Assembly: GCA_963565915.1 (NCBI GenBank)
Contig: OY751492.1
Coordinates: 806,001 to 870,000 of the forward strand
DNA from: Entoloma clypeatum
Taxonomy: Eukaryota > Basidiomycota > Agaricomycetes > Agaricales > Entolomataceae
DNA length: 64,000 nt
Direction of reading: 5' to 3'
Shown here: one piece after another, positions 1 through 10,155 of the stretch
Numbering within the stretch: the stretch's first letter is position 1
Layout of the letters: each line of letters starts with the position of its first letter
Position numbers and translations under genes: made by a program
Notes under the pieces: model-generated
What the model was told of the DNA's origin: nothing
Database searches by the model: none
What the model saw: the letters and a program-made list of their open reading frames with translations, nothing else

Positions 1-1640
1 TCCACGCTTGATAACCATGACCTTGACCCCCCGCCAAGGGACTTGATGCCACTCCTTCAACGCCGCTGAAAGTGCCACATCATCCGAAGAGGGCAGCGAC
101 ACAGTGTGCAGCATGGGCGGTTCTGTGATTGAGGCGCTGTTTTTGTGAATGACGAATGACTAAGAAAGAAGTTAGAAGATGAATGTTTCTTCCCTGAAAA
201 GAAGTGCTGTACCTCCATAGCAGGATGGGTGTCGTCACCACCTTTTTCAAGGATCCAGATGTCAATGTAGTCTACCTGCTCTACAAATCCCATTCAGCCT
301 CTATGCACACCTCCAACAACTCTGACAAAATCGTTAATACTGATGGATTTGCAGACATGGTACCATGGAAGTTTCAAAACCTCACCCCCCATTTCAGCGA
401 CTTCGACCTCAACAAAGTCTGGTTGAGCAAGTTTGACCCAGCCAAATTCCCCGTTGTGCGAACCATCAACAATTTTGACCGACTCTCCAGGAAAGAACGC
501 CCATTCAAGCAGGGTGGGAAACTCCTCGCCCATCAGGCGTTGGATCCCCAGGTGCGGGCTGAGGAGGAAAAGGGCATGCAATTCAGTGGAGATGGAGACA
601 GCCTCAGACGACACAGAATATGTGTCGAAGTCTTTTATCAGCAGGCCATGTTCAAAAGTGCACCCATCAAAAAAGAAAGTATCATTCCCTTTCAGAGTTG
701 GTGGGATGCCGAAGATCTTTTCAATGACGGAGGGATTGAAAAGAGCCTGGGGAGGAGGAGGAGTGGAGTGTGGCCGCTTGCCCCAGTTTCTTGATGAGAG
801 AGGGGTCGAAAGCTGGAGGCGAGGCACCAGGAGGAGTTGTACGCCACCCCATGGCATTAACTTGTTGACGTACCCAAGGTCACCTTTGTAGGCACCTCTT
901 AAGACCTGCACCCACTGTCTGATCCTGAGCCTTAGTTCCTGATCCTGAGGAAGACGGAGTGTCACTGGTCGATCTTCCAGTGGGACGAACTTGACGATAG
1001 GCGTTGCTAGCTGGTCTTGTGAAACCAACAGGTTTCCTCTCTTCATGACCCCGGGGATGCGGCGCAGGAAGCTACGGAGGTTTGGGTTCATGTCGGCCTC
1101 GATGAAAACCGACCCTCGGAGAGGTCCACAGGTATAGGCCGCTGATAGAACGTCTGGCGTTGCCCTGTCCTTGACTAGCTGGAAGAGCGTGTAGACAACT
1201 TCTTCTTCAAATCCAGGCTGGAATATCCTTGAGACTTACCACAAACAAGATGAATGGAGACTTACCCAGCATCGGAGCTGCCAAATAGGTTTGTCTGACG
1301 TTTGAGGTTGACACAGTAGATTGTGTGGTAAAATTCCACCAGACGCCTCGTCATCATATGGGGTCGTGGGGCGTTGGCGCCGTGCCCTGGTGGCGCGGTA
1401 GCGCGCATGTTCGTGGACCACGTCCCAATCAATATCATCCTCTGGCTCATCCTGTGGCTCGTCCAGTCTGCCAGCCTGGTAATTGTTCCACCGCCGAATA
1501 CCCTCAGGGTGATTATCCTCCTGGTCATTGATAAAACCTAGAGCTACCTCAGAAGTGGATCAAAATAAGAGGACGGGTTGCTTACCATCTCCTCCTCCTC
1601 CTCCTCATCATCATCATCATCAGCATCATTGACTCCCAGC
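1..1640 (-). pseudogene. Spt5-like NGN/KOW protein, broken and running off the left edge
   Basis: Reading the minus strand, an acidic Asp/Glu run (about 1590-1640) ends at a GTAAGC donor (1580-1585). A further exon precedes a short intron (about 1220-1266), followed by a segment with an NGN-like stretch (SVFIEADMNPNLRSFLRRIP) and then two KOW-like motifs (around 880 and 470). Spt5 is a transcription elongation factor that binds RNA polymerase II; Agaricomycetes often carry divergent Spt5-like paralogs of unknown role. An in-frame TGA (294-296) cuts the third KOW repeat (VHRG-stop-MGFVE), where the family would have another residue. Downstream, a probable intron (about 150-215) leads to a fourth KOW-like exon (PWRGVKVMVIKRG) that reaches base 1. 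The 5' side abuts a Gypsy remnant at about 1637. I infer a pseudogene, not the essential Spt5. Confidence 0.7.
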
Positions 1641-2670
1641 AAGACCAATGCAAAGCACGCATCAAGGCTTCAAACGGCATGGAGACAGAAGTAGCGCAAG
1701 GCCCAAAAAAGAATCCTCATTGGTATCAGCAGGAGAATGGGATCACCTATGCAGGAGAACAAGTCTATGTCCCACCAGATCCACAATTATGACAAGAGTT
1801 GATGTTCGAATCACATGATGCACCAGTGGCTGGACATCCAGGATAGTACTGAACACATGAACTCCTCACTCGCACCTACTGGTGGCCTACCATCCTGCAT
1901 GATGTGAAGAAGTATGTGAAAGGTTGCAACACTTGTCAACACAATAAGATCAACCGACAGAAGCAACATGCTCCGCTATATCCCCATGCAGCACCAAGTC
2001 ACCCATGGGGCTGAGTGGATCACAATTGCAGAGTTCCAGTACAATGACAAAGAACATCAGGCGACAAAGCACACCCCATTCTACCTCAACTATAGTTTAC
2101 ACCCTTGGAAGGGAGAACTTGTGTTAGAAGATACCAATCTGGCTGCCAACAACTTCTTGAAGAGACTCAAACAGGCATGAGAAGAAGCCAATGCAGCGCT
2201 AAAACAAGCGCAGGATCAGATGAAGAAGACAGTTGACACACGACAAAGTCCATCTCAGGACTACCGCAATGGAGATAAGGTGTGGCTAGAAGAGACTAAC
2301 ATCAGGACTGATTGCCCCTCAAAGAAACTTGATGCACTCCGACATGGACCATTCAAAGTATCTTCTTGACCTTCCAAAGACTTGGAAGATGATTCACCCT
2401 GTGTTCAACGAGACCCTGTTGTCACCATATGAAATCCCAAAGTACGCCATCCAGAAAAGGAAACCAGCCCTGATCCGATCATTGTCGAAGGATGAGAAGA
2501 GTATCATGTGTCCATGATCCTGGATTCTTGGAAGTTCCGCGGAAAGATCCAGTACCTCATCCAATGGGAAGGATATGGCCCAGAAGAGAACACATGGGAA
2601 CCTCAAGCTAATGTTCAGAACAGTCAAGATCTGATCTGAGATTTCCATTGGCAGAACCCGTCTCGCCCAT
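1641..2670 (+). pseudogene. Gypsy-B1 pol remnant (integrase end and chromodomain)
   Basis: Fragments in shifting frames match the B2 copy: the integrase zinc-binding region (SHDAPVAGHPG-like, near 1810-1850), the integrase C-terminal half (AEWITIAEFQYNDKEHQATK, near 2008-2065), the PKTWKMIHPVFNETLLSPYE block (near 2370-2430) and a chromodomain ending near 2670 ([20 protein letters not shown]). Stops and small deletions break every frame. The sequence around the expected first integrase Asp and the SDRGPQF block are missing, so no functional integrase can be encoded. The in-frame TGA just before the chromodomain (near 2501) is shared with B2, so it predates their divergence. Confidence 0.8.
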
Positions 2671-3099
2671 GATAAAAGATATTTTTCGAAATCGAAATCT
2701 GTGACAGTACCGACCTCATCAGTCAAACACACACCGAGTTCCCTGCTCTAGTCTACTCCCCTGCCCAATATAGCCTCTCCATTTTTCTTCTATCTTTCAA
2801 CCATCCTTGCCGCCATGTCCAACACCACCGCTACCTCCACTTCTACCACTGACATCAACCCCGCCTAGTGTTTGAGGGTTTGGTTTGGTTCGGTTTTTTG
2901 CCTCCAAAAGGCGTGGACCGAGACCGAGACCAGTCTTTCAAAACTGCAGAACGGCAAAAGACCAGACCAGACCACAAAGGACCGGTCCATTGGACTCACA
3001 GAGGGTGGACCGAACTGGTCTGCACTGGTCAGAACCGATTTTGTATAATACATTTGATCTAAATATATACCAAGGTCATACATAATGTCAGTGGGCGTG

Positions 3100-3440
3100 A
3101 ATGGAGGTCGTGAGAGGGTGTTGTGCGCGAGAAGGGGCGGTTGGACTTGGGCGGTTGGACTTGAAGAAAGGGCGGTGCGTGCGAAGGAAGGGCGTTGGGC
3201 GCTAGAGGGGGCCGTTGGACAGGAGAGGAAGGGATGCCGTTGGGCATGAAATGGGGCGTTAGACACGGGTCGTGGCAGTTGGGCACGAGGGGCGGCTGTT
3301 GGGCTCAAATGGAGGGCGTTGGGCGCAACTGGACGCTGTTCAGCACGAAAGGGGGCTGTTGGGCGCTAGAGGGGCCCATGTGGCATGAATGGTGGCTGTT
3401 GGGTGGAAGTGGTGGCCAGATGGAGTGGGAGGGGGGATAA
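3100..3440. repeat. G-rich degenerate minisatellite inside hAT n1
   Basis: Roughly 20-30-bp degenerate units built around GGCCGTTGGGC and GGGCACGAGGGG repeat along the segment. The same motif recurs at 21.47-21.6 (inverse strand), 25.61-25.80, 35.40-35.60, 41.69-42.43 and 46.55-46.62 kb. Apparent ORFs in it are by-products of the repeat. Confidence 0.75.
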
Positions 3441-4720
3441 AAGAAGTGTGGGAATGTTTCGTTGGCTGTCTGTCGAATTATGGTTCGAGTTTCAGCGATT
3501 GCCAAAAGTGCTCGGCAGTCGATGCCAAGCAATGAACATTGATGAAACATAAGGCCTCGATGCCCAAACCGTGGCATCACAGGCCTCAAGATGACTTTGA
3601 ACTTATGGATAGATGTATATAGAGTCATAAAAAATATATATATAGTTGGGAACTCAAGCTATGTATACTAGAGAATCTGTATCCTAAAATGATGCATCAA
3701 AACACAATGTAAATCATGATCAACAGGGCATCATCATGGGTTTTCTCAAACACAAAAACAACCTTTTCTTACTTCCTCCCTTCCACAATCACAGTAGTCT
3801 ATATGTACTGTATATATACCATTGTAACATTGTATGTAAATCTACTCAGACCATTCAAATCAAGCCCAAGGACTTAATATGGTGGGTGGAGGCAAAATAG
3901 GTCGAAAATTTGACCAAAAATTTTTGTTTCAGCTTTGGATTCTCCTCATTCAGGGGACCTCACAGCACATCTGTTTTTCAAATTTGGTGCATTCGTTATG
4001 GAGATATAACACTTTTACTGAAATATGCACATTTCATCATTTCTATCTTATCTAGAGATCTAAAAATTATACAAGGTGTTTCAGAAGGTGAATACATATA
4101 TATTGATGAGTTCTATCATGTTAAAATATTATTAGATCATGAGGAAGGCACCGCGCGTGCCTGCGCGATGCATTTGCACATTGTTTACTGTTGTTTGGTG
4201 TAAAGCATTGCATCGCTATATGCTCGAATCTGTGGCGAAAATTCATAAAATAAATACATATTTATTGACATATGATACTCTGGTACATAATTGATATAGT
4301 CTGTAAGCTTACTTCCTCCTGTGTAGCCATATTAAGGAGAAATGCGATGTTTTTTGAGTTTGTTTACATATATTTGACACATTTGATGCGCGCGTGTTGC
4401 ACATCATCCAACGTCGAATCAACGCATCCACCCATTGCTCGCTCAGCAATGAGAGGCACGCAGATATAACAAAAATAACACAGTAATAATAGTACAGATA
4501 CAACAAAATAACACTGTAATCATATGTTTTGGCTATGTTTTCACCATGTTTCACTCAATTCTTAACCTTTGTGACTCTGAGCAAGAGTTTATATACAAGC
4601 TAGAAATGTATTCCACTCAGCTGTAGCTTCAAAACAAGCCTTGGACCAATGAAATTGGACTATAAATATCTGAAATATTATGCAGATTACTGAAAAATCT
4701 CCAAAAATTGTAGAATATTA
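3441..4720. other. Interior of hAT n1: AT-rich, no recognisable gene
   Basis: Short ORFs of 60-107 codons occur on both strands but none shows a recognisable motif or consistent composition. I see no gene here. Confidence 0.5.
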
Positions 4721-4735
4721 GGGGGGGGGGGGGGG
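4721..4735 (+). repeat. Homopolymer of 15 G
   Basis: An uninterrupted G run just inside the right arm of hAT n1. It is prone to length error in sequencing and could form a G-quadruplex. Confidence 0.95.
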
Positions 4736-5261
4736 TTGGAGGTGTATCCCAAAGGCCAAAAAGACCGGTCTAGACCTGTTTAGACCGGTCTTTTTGCGGT
4801 CTAAGTCAGAAAAAAAATATAGACTGAACTGCAGTCCAAATTTTCTAAAACGTATAGACCTTAGACCGCAGTTCAGTCCAACATGGTCTATTTTTCAGTT
4901 CAGTTCAGTCCAGTCCAGGTCTATGTAGACTGAACCTTCGAACACTAACCCCGCCATCGCCGCTCTCATGAATGAAGCACTCTCCATGAGAGACCAAATC
5001 CATGCCCTCGAAACTTCCTTTGCTGACCTCCTTCATTGCCAGATGCACATCCGGCTTCACTCACTGTCCAACCTCCCCGTCGCCCCCAGCCCTGAGGAGA
5101 AACAAATTCTCGGAAATTACACCTTGAACTTGCTGTTGCCATCAACAAAGAGCTGATATATGATTGGAGCCTCAAGGAGAGTCCGAACTGGTCCAATCCT
5201 GGCAACAATGAGGGATGGGGACAGTGACTCTGTGAGGACACAGAGCTTGAGGAGGGGAACA

Positions 5262-5652
5262 TGTTACGGACTCTACGGTATGAGGACCACATCATATCTT
5301 TTACTTATCGGCCTGACTCGGCGCCCTCTTACAAACTTACTATGTCTAATGTCTACTTTCGCAACCTTCGATTCCCAGTCTGACTCATTACATTACTTCG
5401 TCATCCCCTTTAGTATACTTGGCTCCTGCGCTGACTCGGTTTCCGCATTCAGCTTACTCACTGTACATAGCCTTCCGCAGTCGCCTTACTCATGCGCACT
5501 GCCTTCCGCAGTACTGACTCATCCGCTACCGCCTATAGTCAGTACCTATATAAATCCTCTGTAGCATAGCTAGATTCCTTAGATTTAGCAATCACATTGC
5601 TCTTCACCTTTCCACTCTGCCTGAACCTTGGAACGGTTTGTTAAGCATAACA
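5262..5652 (+). repeat. 3' LTR of Gypsy-B1
   Basis: Starts TGTTACGGACT after a purine tract (gaggaggggaaca) and ends TTAAGCATAACA, giving TGTTA...TAACA termini. It aligns along its length with the LTRs at 28520-28921 (same strand) and 31162-31531 and 40649-41020 (opposite strand). TATATAAA near 5545 is a plausible promoter TATA box. Confidence 0.85.
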
Positions 5653-5937
5653 ATATCCAGCCTACGTAACAATATTCATATATCAGACTGGAAAACTGGC
5701 TGACTAATCATTAATATCAGCAAGTCACATGACCAGAGGCAAACATGTTTAAAAGAAAAATCTGAGAGAGACAAAGTCATGTGATCTTTTCTCAGGATCA
5801 CATGACCTTTCAAAAAAAATATGTTCATATAAGGGTATTTCATGCCTTTGGACAGATCATGTGACCATGGGAAAGTTGGGTTTGGTGGTGAGGGTCCAGT
5901 TAAGGTTGGTTAGAGTTGGTTAGAGTAAGGGTTTGAA
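5653..5937. other. Spacer with repeated TCACATGA/TCATGTGA palindromes
   Basis: No gene seen. Four copies of the 8-mer TCACATGA or its inverse occur between about 5725 and 5865, giving inverted-repeat potential, followed by a GGTTAGAG-like short repeat (about 5895-5935). Confidence 0.5.
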
Positions 5938-6197
5938 AATCTTATCTTATCTTGATCTTATCTTATCTACATCATATCATACATGAGGACATCTTATTAT
6001 TATCGCGCAGCATGACGCTGCCACAATGCAGCCTCATGGAATTTACATATATAAGTAGGGTACTTTCACTTGTATTCAATAGCTTGTTCTCTTGAGATTC
6101 CCGCTGGGTCTCTTGGCAATACAGTTCTCTTATCATCTTTCCACTTCGTTCCTAAGTTTGGGCTTGCGACGTCGTTTGACTTAGCGTCGCCTCAACA
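5938..6197 (+). repeat. 5' LTR of Gypsy-A (5'-truncated)
   Basis: Homologous to the 3' LTR from the ATCTT repeat block through TATATAAGTAGG to the CCTCAACA end. The first 36 bp (TGTTATGATCA and following) are missing or diverged. The TATATAAG at about 6048 is a plausible LTR TATA box. Confidence 0.8.
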
Positions 6198-6722
6198 GAA
6201 GAACAAGCTCTTTCTACTCGCCTGCCCAAACACACACTTCCCACTCCATCATCACTATCCCCGCCGTTTCGCAATTTTGCGTTAAAAGTCGCACTTCGTT
6301 TATTACACGTGGACCCTAGCGTTAAGGGGGATCTCCCGGACTTCAGGGATAAGAAGAGAAACACTTGGTGCACCCACTATATCTAGCGTTGCCGTTTGAG
6401 ACACATAGGGAAACGTTGAGCCCGTCCCGTGTCGAGGTGACCAAAGGCCGACGCAACTAACCTTCGGGAAAGCTGCTGGCGAGTGTGACGGTTGGAGAGA
6501 GCAGACTGTACATGTCTAGATCGCAAAAGGTGTTCTAACCCCCGACCCTATTTCAGGATATCGACCAGTCCAGCGCGCGTAGGGGATCTGACTGCGTGGA
6601 CTTCATTTTTCCTAGATCTTCCTTTGCTCGGGTAAATCAGCTACCTGGGTAAACAGATCGCTCTTTGGGTTTTTTTTCTTTTAGATTTTTTCTCGCCTAA
6701 GCGTTAGAACAGGGTCGCGCGC
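6198..6722 (+). other. Gypsy-A leader (untranslated), up to the nested insertion
   Basis: Non-coding stretch between the 5' LTR and the end of Gypsy-M. No clear tRNA-complementary primer site starting TGG was seen next to the LTR. Confidence 0.55.
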
Positions 6723-7176
6723 TGAAACGAAGGAAGTGAGTCTGGGGATGAGCGCGAGCGATATCTCTATCACACACACAAACACCAAACACAACAACGA
6801 AGACTGAACAAGTCTTGCGATGTGTACTTCTCAATTGATATAGTTCGGGGTGATGAGTGGGATCACTCAGGATGCGACTCTTCCAAACAACAATTGAATA
6901 ACTCATTTAGCGATGGCTCGATAGGTCTCGAACAAGACTTAGAGATAGTTCTCAATAGATAATGAACCGAGGTTTGTGATTTCCGAACCAACAAGACTTT
7001 GCGAACATGATCTCGACCAAATACGAACACGACAATGACCAATACGACCGATAGATAACACGATTTGATGATTGACAAGTTCTCAAACACACAAAACACA
7101 ATTGTGACTGACTTCCGATGCAAACCAAATGATCTCGAGGCTTCAATGATACTCGCGAACGACGACAGATGCACAA
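6723..7176 (-). repeat. 3' LTR (probably truncated) of Gypsy-M
   Basis: Begins TGAAAC and matches 13536-13988 with only scattered substitutions. On its right it fuses straight onto integrase codons (GLGF at the junction). Confidence 0.8.
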
Positions 7177-7545
7177 ATCCCAAACCCTTCCGAATCGTGA
7201 TCCTATCTGCCCACATCATATGGTGGAAGAACCAGAACCACTTGCCGATATCACCGCCTGTGGCCTTAAACAAAGCCTGACAAACGTCCCAATGCGGCCT
7301 CTCGATCCGTCCATTTGCTCTAGAATTATAAGCCGATATCATAATCCCCTTAATTCCATACTTCTGTTCTATCCAGGCCAAAGCTTTCTTGAATGGCCCC
7401 GCGTTATTGGTCACAATCATTACCATACCGCCCCACCTACATAGTATGTCTTCGAAGAGCCAGTGCCCAACAGTCCGACCCGTTTCTTGCCTTAGTGGCC
7501 GCCCTTCCATCCATGTTGATAGTGCACAGCGGCGTGTAGTGTATC
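7177..7545 (-). pseudogene. Gypsy-M integrase core remnant, frameshifted and 3'-truncated
   Basis: Read on the minus strand this continues the integrase after a roughly 30-bp deletion near 7540: ALSTWMEGRPLRQETGRTVG, LFEDILCRWG, then IVTNNAGPF, YGIKGIMISAYNSRANGRIE and HHMMWADRITIRKGLGF. These are the DDE core blocks. The second catalytic position reads Asn (TNN) where the family has Asp (TDN), a G-to-A change on the coding strand. The C-terminal third is absent because the LTR follows at once. Confidence 0.8.
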
Positions 7546-10155
7546 GGCATGCAGGACCTGAAACAGACCCGGCATATGGGTTACCGTAGGAGGAATGCGA
7601 ACCAATGTCTTCTGTCTCAGCTGACATATATGACAAGTCTGGACATATAGGCGAACGTCGCGCTCATATTCTGGCCACCAGAATCTTTGCGCAATAAGCT
7701 CCTTTGTTGCATAGAAGCCGCGGTGCGCAAGGCTATCATGGGACGCCCTCATCATGTACATGCAATGCCCCTTCTCGACCACTAGTTTGTGCTTTCCCTC
7801 GCTACCTCTTCTATAGAGCCGGCCATCATCAGCGACAAAGAATTGTCTCGCCCGCTGCGCGAACTGTTTATACTGTCGGTCATTCAGGCCGTTTGGTCTC
7901 ACAAAAGGGTCCTCGAGCCAAATTTTGATGTCAGGAATGCGGTCATCCTGCAACTTTGCGGTTATTGTGCGATGATCCTCATCATAAGGTTCTCGCATCG
8001 ATTCATCCCATTTCAAAGAGTCGTCGGGCAACGCCGGTTCCCCCACGAATTGCGAGAGCAGTCCAGCCTTACACACTTGCCCAAGATATAATCGTTCAAT
8101 ATTCGATCTCTCGCGAGCATCAGCAAGCTCTCCCCGGAAGTCTTCAACCGACGTAGCCCAAAGATAACCACCGTGTGTGTCTATCTTTGTTTTAAACTTG
8201 TCGAACTCTAACGGGTCATTCTTTTCCGCATTAGGGATACCATTTTCCTTATCGGGATACTCGTACCGTGGCAGTCCATCTGGTTCATCCACCCAGTCCT
8301 CCTCGATATGGTAGGTTTCATCCCCCGGTTGCGCTTCTCGCCTCGATAGACCATCGGGTGCGAACGTCTTGCCTGGCACATGCCTTAGTGTGAAGTGGAA
8401 CATCAAAATGTAATCAATCCACCGATTTATAGCAGCGTTCGGTCCAGATGCGAACTTTGCATACATCCTCTTCTCAGAATCACCCTCCTCCTCTTGACAG
8501 ATATAGAATCCAACCGCCCGCCACGAGGAGTCTACGCAAAGGACCACCGCACCTCCACCATGATAATCTATTGGCTTGATTGCGGGGGATGCCGCTAAAG
8601 CATCCTTTATGTCTTGCATGGCCTCCTCCTGTTCAGATCCCCAGACAAAGAGTTCACGACTTGGCGTCAACTTGACTAGAGGTTCCGCCTTCTTCGCGAA
8701 GTCTCTAATAAAGTTTCGACAAGTGCCAGCCATTCCAAGGAACGACTGCACATCATGTATATCTTTGCAAGGTCCCCAGCGGCTTATAACTCCGAACCTA
8801 TCTGTCTCGGGTCTCCGTCCTTCGTACGTGCAACGATGGCCAACTACCACTATCTCGCTCGCGCATACTAGCGACTTATACCCAGAGAACGTTCCTCCAC
8901 TATACCGCATTCTCTGTAACACTCTATTCACATTCTGTACATGTTCCCATACAAATCGCCTAATGCCTGGATTTTCTTCTATAGTTTTGTATCTGCCATC
9001 AGGCAACTCGTATCGCGTAGACGAGCCGCAAACCGCCACATCGTCGATGTAGGGAATAGTAACATCTGGTATTTTGTCCTGCAATATATGTGTAACATCA
9101 TCGTGAAAGATCGGTACCGAATTTGTCCAACCCATTGGTAAAGTGACCAATCTTTGAGCACCGAATGGCGTCTGAAATGTAGTCAAGTCGCGAGACTGGA
9201 CCGCTAACTTGCGCTCGTCATATCCCACATAGAGATTGAACATTCCACCACAAGCACGTCCCGCGAAATGGTTGGCTAATTCCTCTGTTGCCGGGGGAAG
9301 GCCCGAATGTGCTATAGTGACTTGGTTCAACGGTTCTAGACTGTGTACGATACGGAGACTCTTGCCATCCTTTTTCAATACACAGAACCACCGGGATCTG
9401 TATGAGGAATTCGACGGTTCGTACACGCCCGCGGCCATCTTCGTCCTTATTATCTTACACACTTCATCATGTATCCCAGGCAGAATAGGAATATTTCTTA
9501 GTACCCACGGAGTGTGCGGTACCACAGGTATCTGTACCGGAGGAAAGAAATCCTCGTGAAAGCTACCACGCTCCGAATCATCCCATGCAAATGCCTGATT
9601 CTGTTCACTCAATAAATGATGTACTAGTTTCATTTCTTCTTTCCAGAGAAAATCATGGTCGTGTATACTGTCCATGTGTTCCATCCTTTCCTGGGTGTAG
9701 CGACCCTTGGGCGCAAACCCCGGTGGTTTTGGGTTCAACTTTGGTAACTCCGCAAGGGGGTCCCCTTTTATCTCGCGAACTATGCAAAATGTCTCGGACA
9801 ACTCTCCCAATACTGGTCGCACCTTCTTGTCGACGGGTTTATATTTCTTACCTGCTAGCACTTGTACAATCCCACCATGATATTGGTCTAATATTTCTTG
9901 TTCATCATCGCAAAGCCATTCTGGACGTTCCCTCAATTTTCCGTCCCAATATGCCCCTAAAAGGACCTGTGCGTTCTCGTCCGCGACACTATCTCGCGAC
10001 GCTTCGAGATACAGGTCTCTAATTCCGTCTCTCATAAATTTTCCATTTTCCGCAATGCCATAAGCCACTATATATGGTCTCTCGATATCGCTAGAATTGA
10101 TGGTTATAATTATCTCTCCCTGGTGGCCGACCAGTTCATCGAAGATTGAAAACCC
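7492..10155 (-). CDS. Gypsy-M pol (RT, RNase H, integrase N-terminus), expressed by -1 frameshift
   Basis: An open frame of about 887 codons from the heptamer at 10149-10155 to a stop at 7492. It begins GFSIFDELVGHQGE, in the -1 frame relative to the protease. It contains reverse transcriptase blocks (LRNIPILPGIHDEV, FCVLKKDGKSLRIV, LPMGWTNS, and the catalytic YIDD near 9040), an RNase H-like segment (VVLCVDSSWRAVGFYI) and the integrase HHCC finger (HDSLAHRGFYATK ... CHICQLRQK, about 7600-7700). It ends early because a deletion near 7540 shifts the frame inside the integrase core. There is no in-frame ATG near the start, which fits a frameshift product. It copies the element's RNA into DNA in cytoplasmic particles. 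Confidence 0.85.
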   Translation of the reverse strand, partial: GFSIFDELVGHQGEIIITINSSDIERPYIVAYGIAENGKFMRDGIRDLYLEASRDSVADENAQVLLGAYWDGKLRERPEWLCDDEQEILDQYHGGIVQVLAGKKYKPVDKKVRPVLGELSETFCIVREIKGDPLAELPKLNPKPPGFAPKGRYTQERMEHMDSIHDHDFLWKEEMKLVHHLLSEQNQAFAWDDSERGSFHEDFFPPVQIPVVPHTPWVLRNIPILPGIHDEVCKIIRTKMAAGVYEPSNSSYRSRWFCVLKKDGKSLRIVHSLEPLNQVTIAHSGLPPATEELANHFAGRACGGMFNLYVGYDERKLAVQSRDLTTFQTPFGAQRLVTLPMGWTNSVPIFHDDVTHILQDKIPDVTIPYIDDVAVCGSSTRYELPDGRYKTIEENPGIRRFVWEHVQNVNRVLQRMRYSGGTFSGYKSLVCASEIVVVGHRCTYEGRRPETDRFGVISRWGPCKDIHDVQSFLGMAGTCRNFIRDFAKKAEPLVKLTPSRELFVWGSEQEEAMQDIKDALAASPAIKPIDYHGGGAVVLCVDSSWRAVGFYICQEEEGDSEKRMYAKFASGPNAAINRWIDYILMFHFTLRHVPGKTFAPDGLSRREAQPGDETYHIEEDWVDEPDGLPRYEYPDKENGIPNAEKNDPLEFDKFKTKIDTHGGYLWATSVEDFRGELADARERSNIERLYLGQVCKAGLLSQFVGEPALPDDSLKWDESMREPYDEDHRTITAKLQDDRIPDIKIWLEDPFVRPNGLNDRQYKQFAQRARQFFVADDGRLYRRGSEGKHKLVVEKGHCMYMMRASHDSLAHRGFYATKELIAQRFWWPEYERDVRLYVQTCHICQLRQKTLVRIPPTVTHMPGLFQVLHADTLHAAVHYQHGWKGGH

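Larger units (their letters stand above)
2866..4947. mobile_element. Non-autonomous hAT-like element n1, 8-bp TSD
   Basis: The insert is bounded by TAGTGTTTGAGGGTT at the left and the inverse of TAGTGTTCGAAGGTT at the right. The 8-bp duplication accccgcc lies at 2858-2865 and 4948-4955, and joining the flanks restores the sequence of the intact B2 copy. Near both ends are many copies of gaccgg/ccagtc-type motifs, typical of hAT subterminal repeats. The interior holds a G-rich minisatellite (about 3100-3440), an AT-rich part and a run of 15 G. No transposase is encoded, so mobilisation would need another element. Confidence 0.9.
1637..5652 (+). mobile_element. Gypsy-B copy 1 (degenerate, split by a hAT element)
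   Basis: The segment matches copy B2 at 26.7-28.9 kb over the RNase H/integrase junction, the chromodomain, the downstream accessory ORF and the 3' LTR (5262-5652). It lacks the 5' LTR, gag and reverse transcriptase. Within it, about 215 bp of linker and the integrase catalytic core are deleted relative to B2. The accessory ORF is interrupted by the non-autonomous hAT element at 2866-4947. Confidence 0.85.

Noticed and set aside
294..296. TGA in the Spt5-like gene read as selenocysteine or programmed readthrough
   Set aside because: Fungi lack selenocysteine insertion, and many other TGA lesions nearby are plainly mutational.
5890..5935. GGTTAGAG repeats as an interstitial telomere
   Set aside because: The units do not match TTAGGG in tandem; only two or three imperfect copies.
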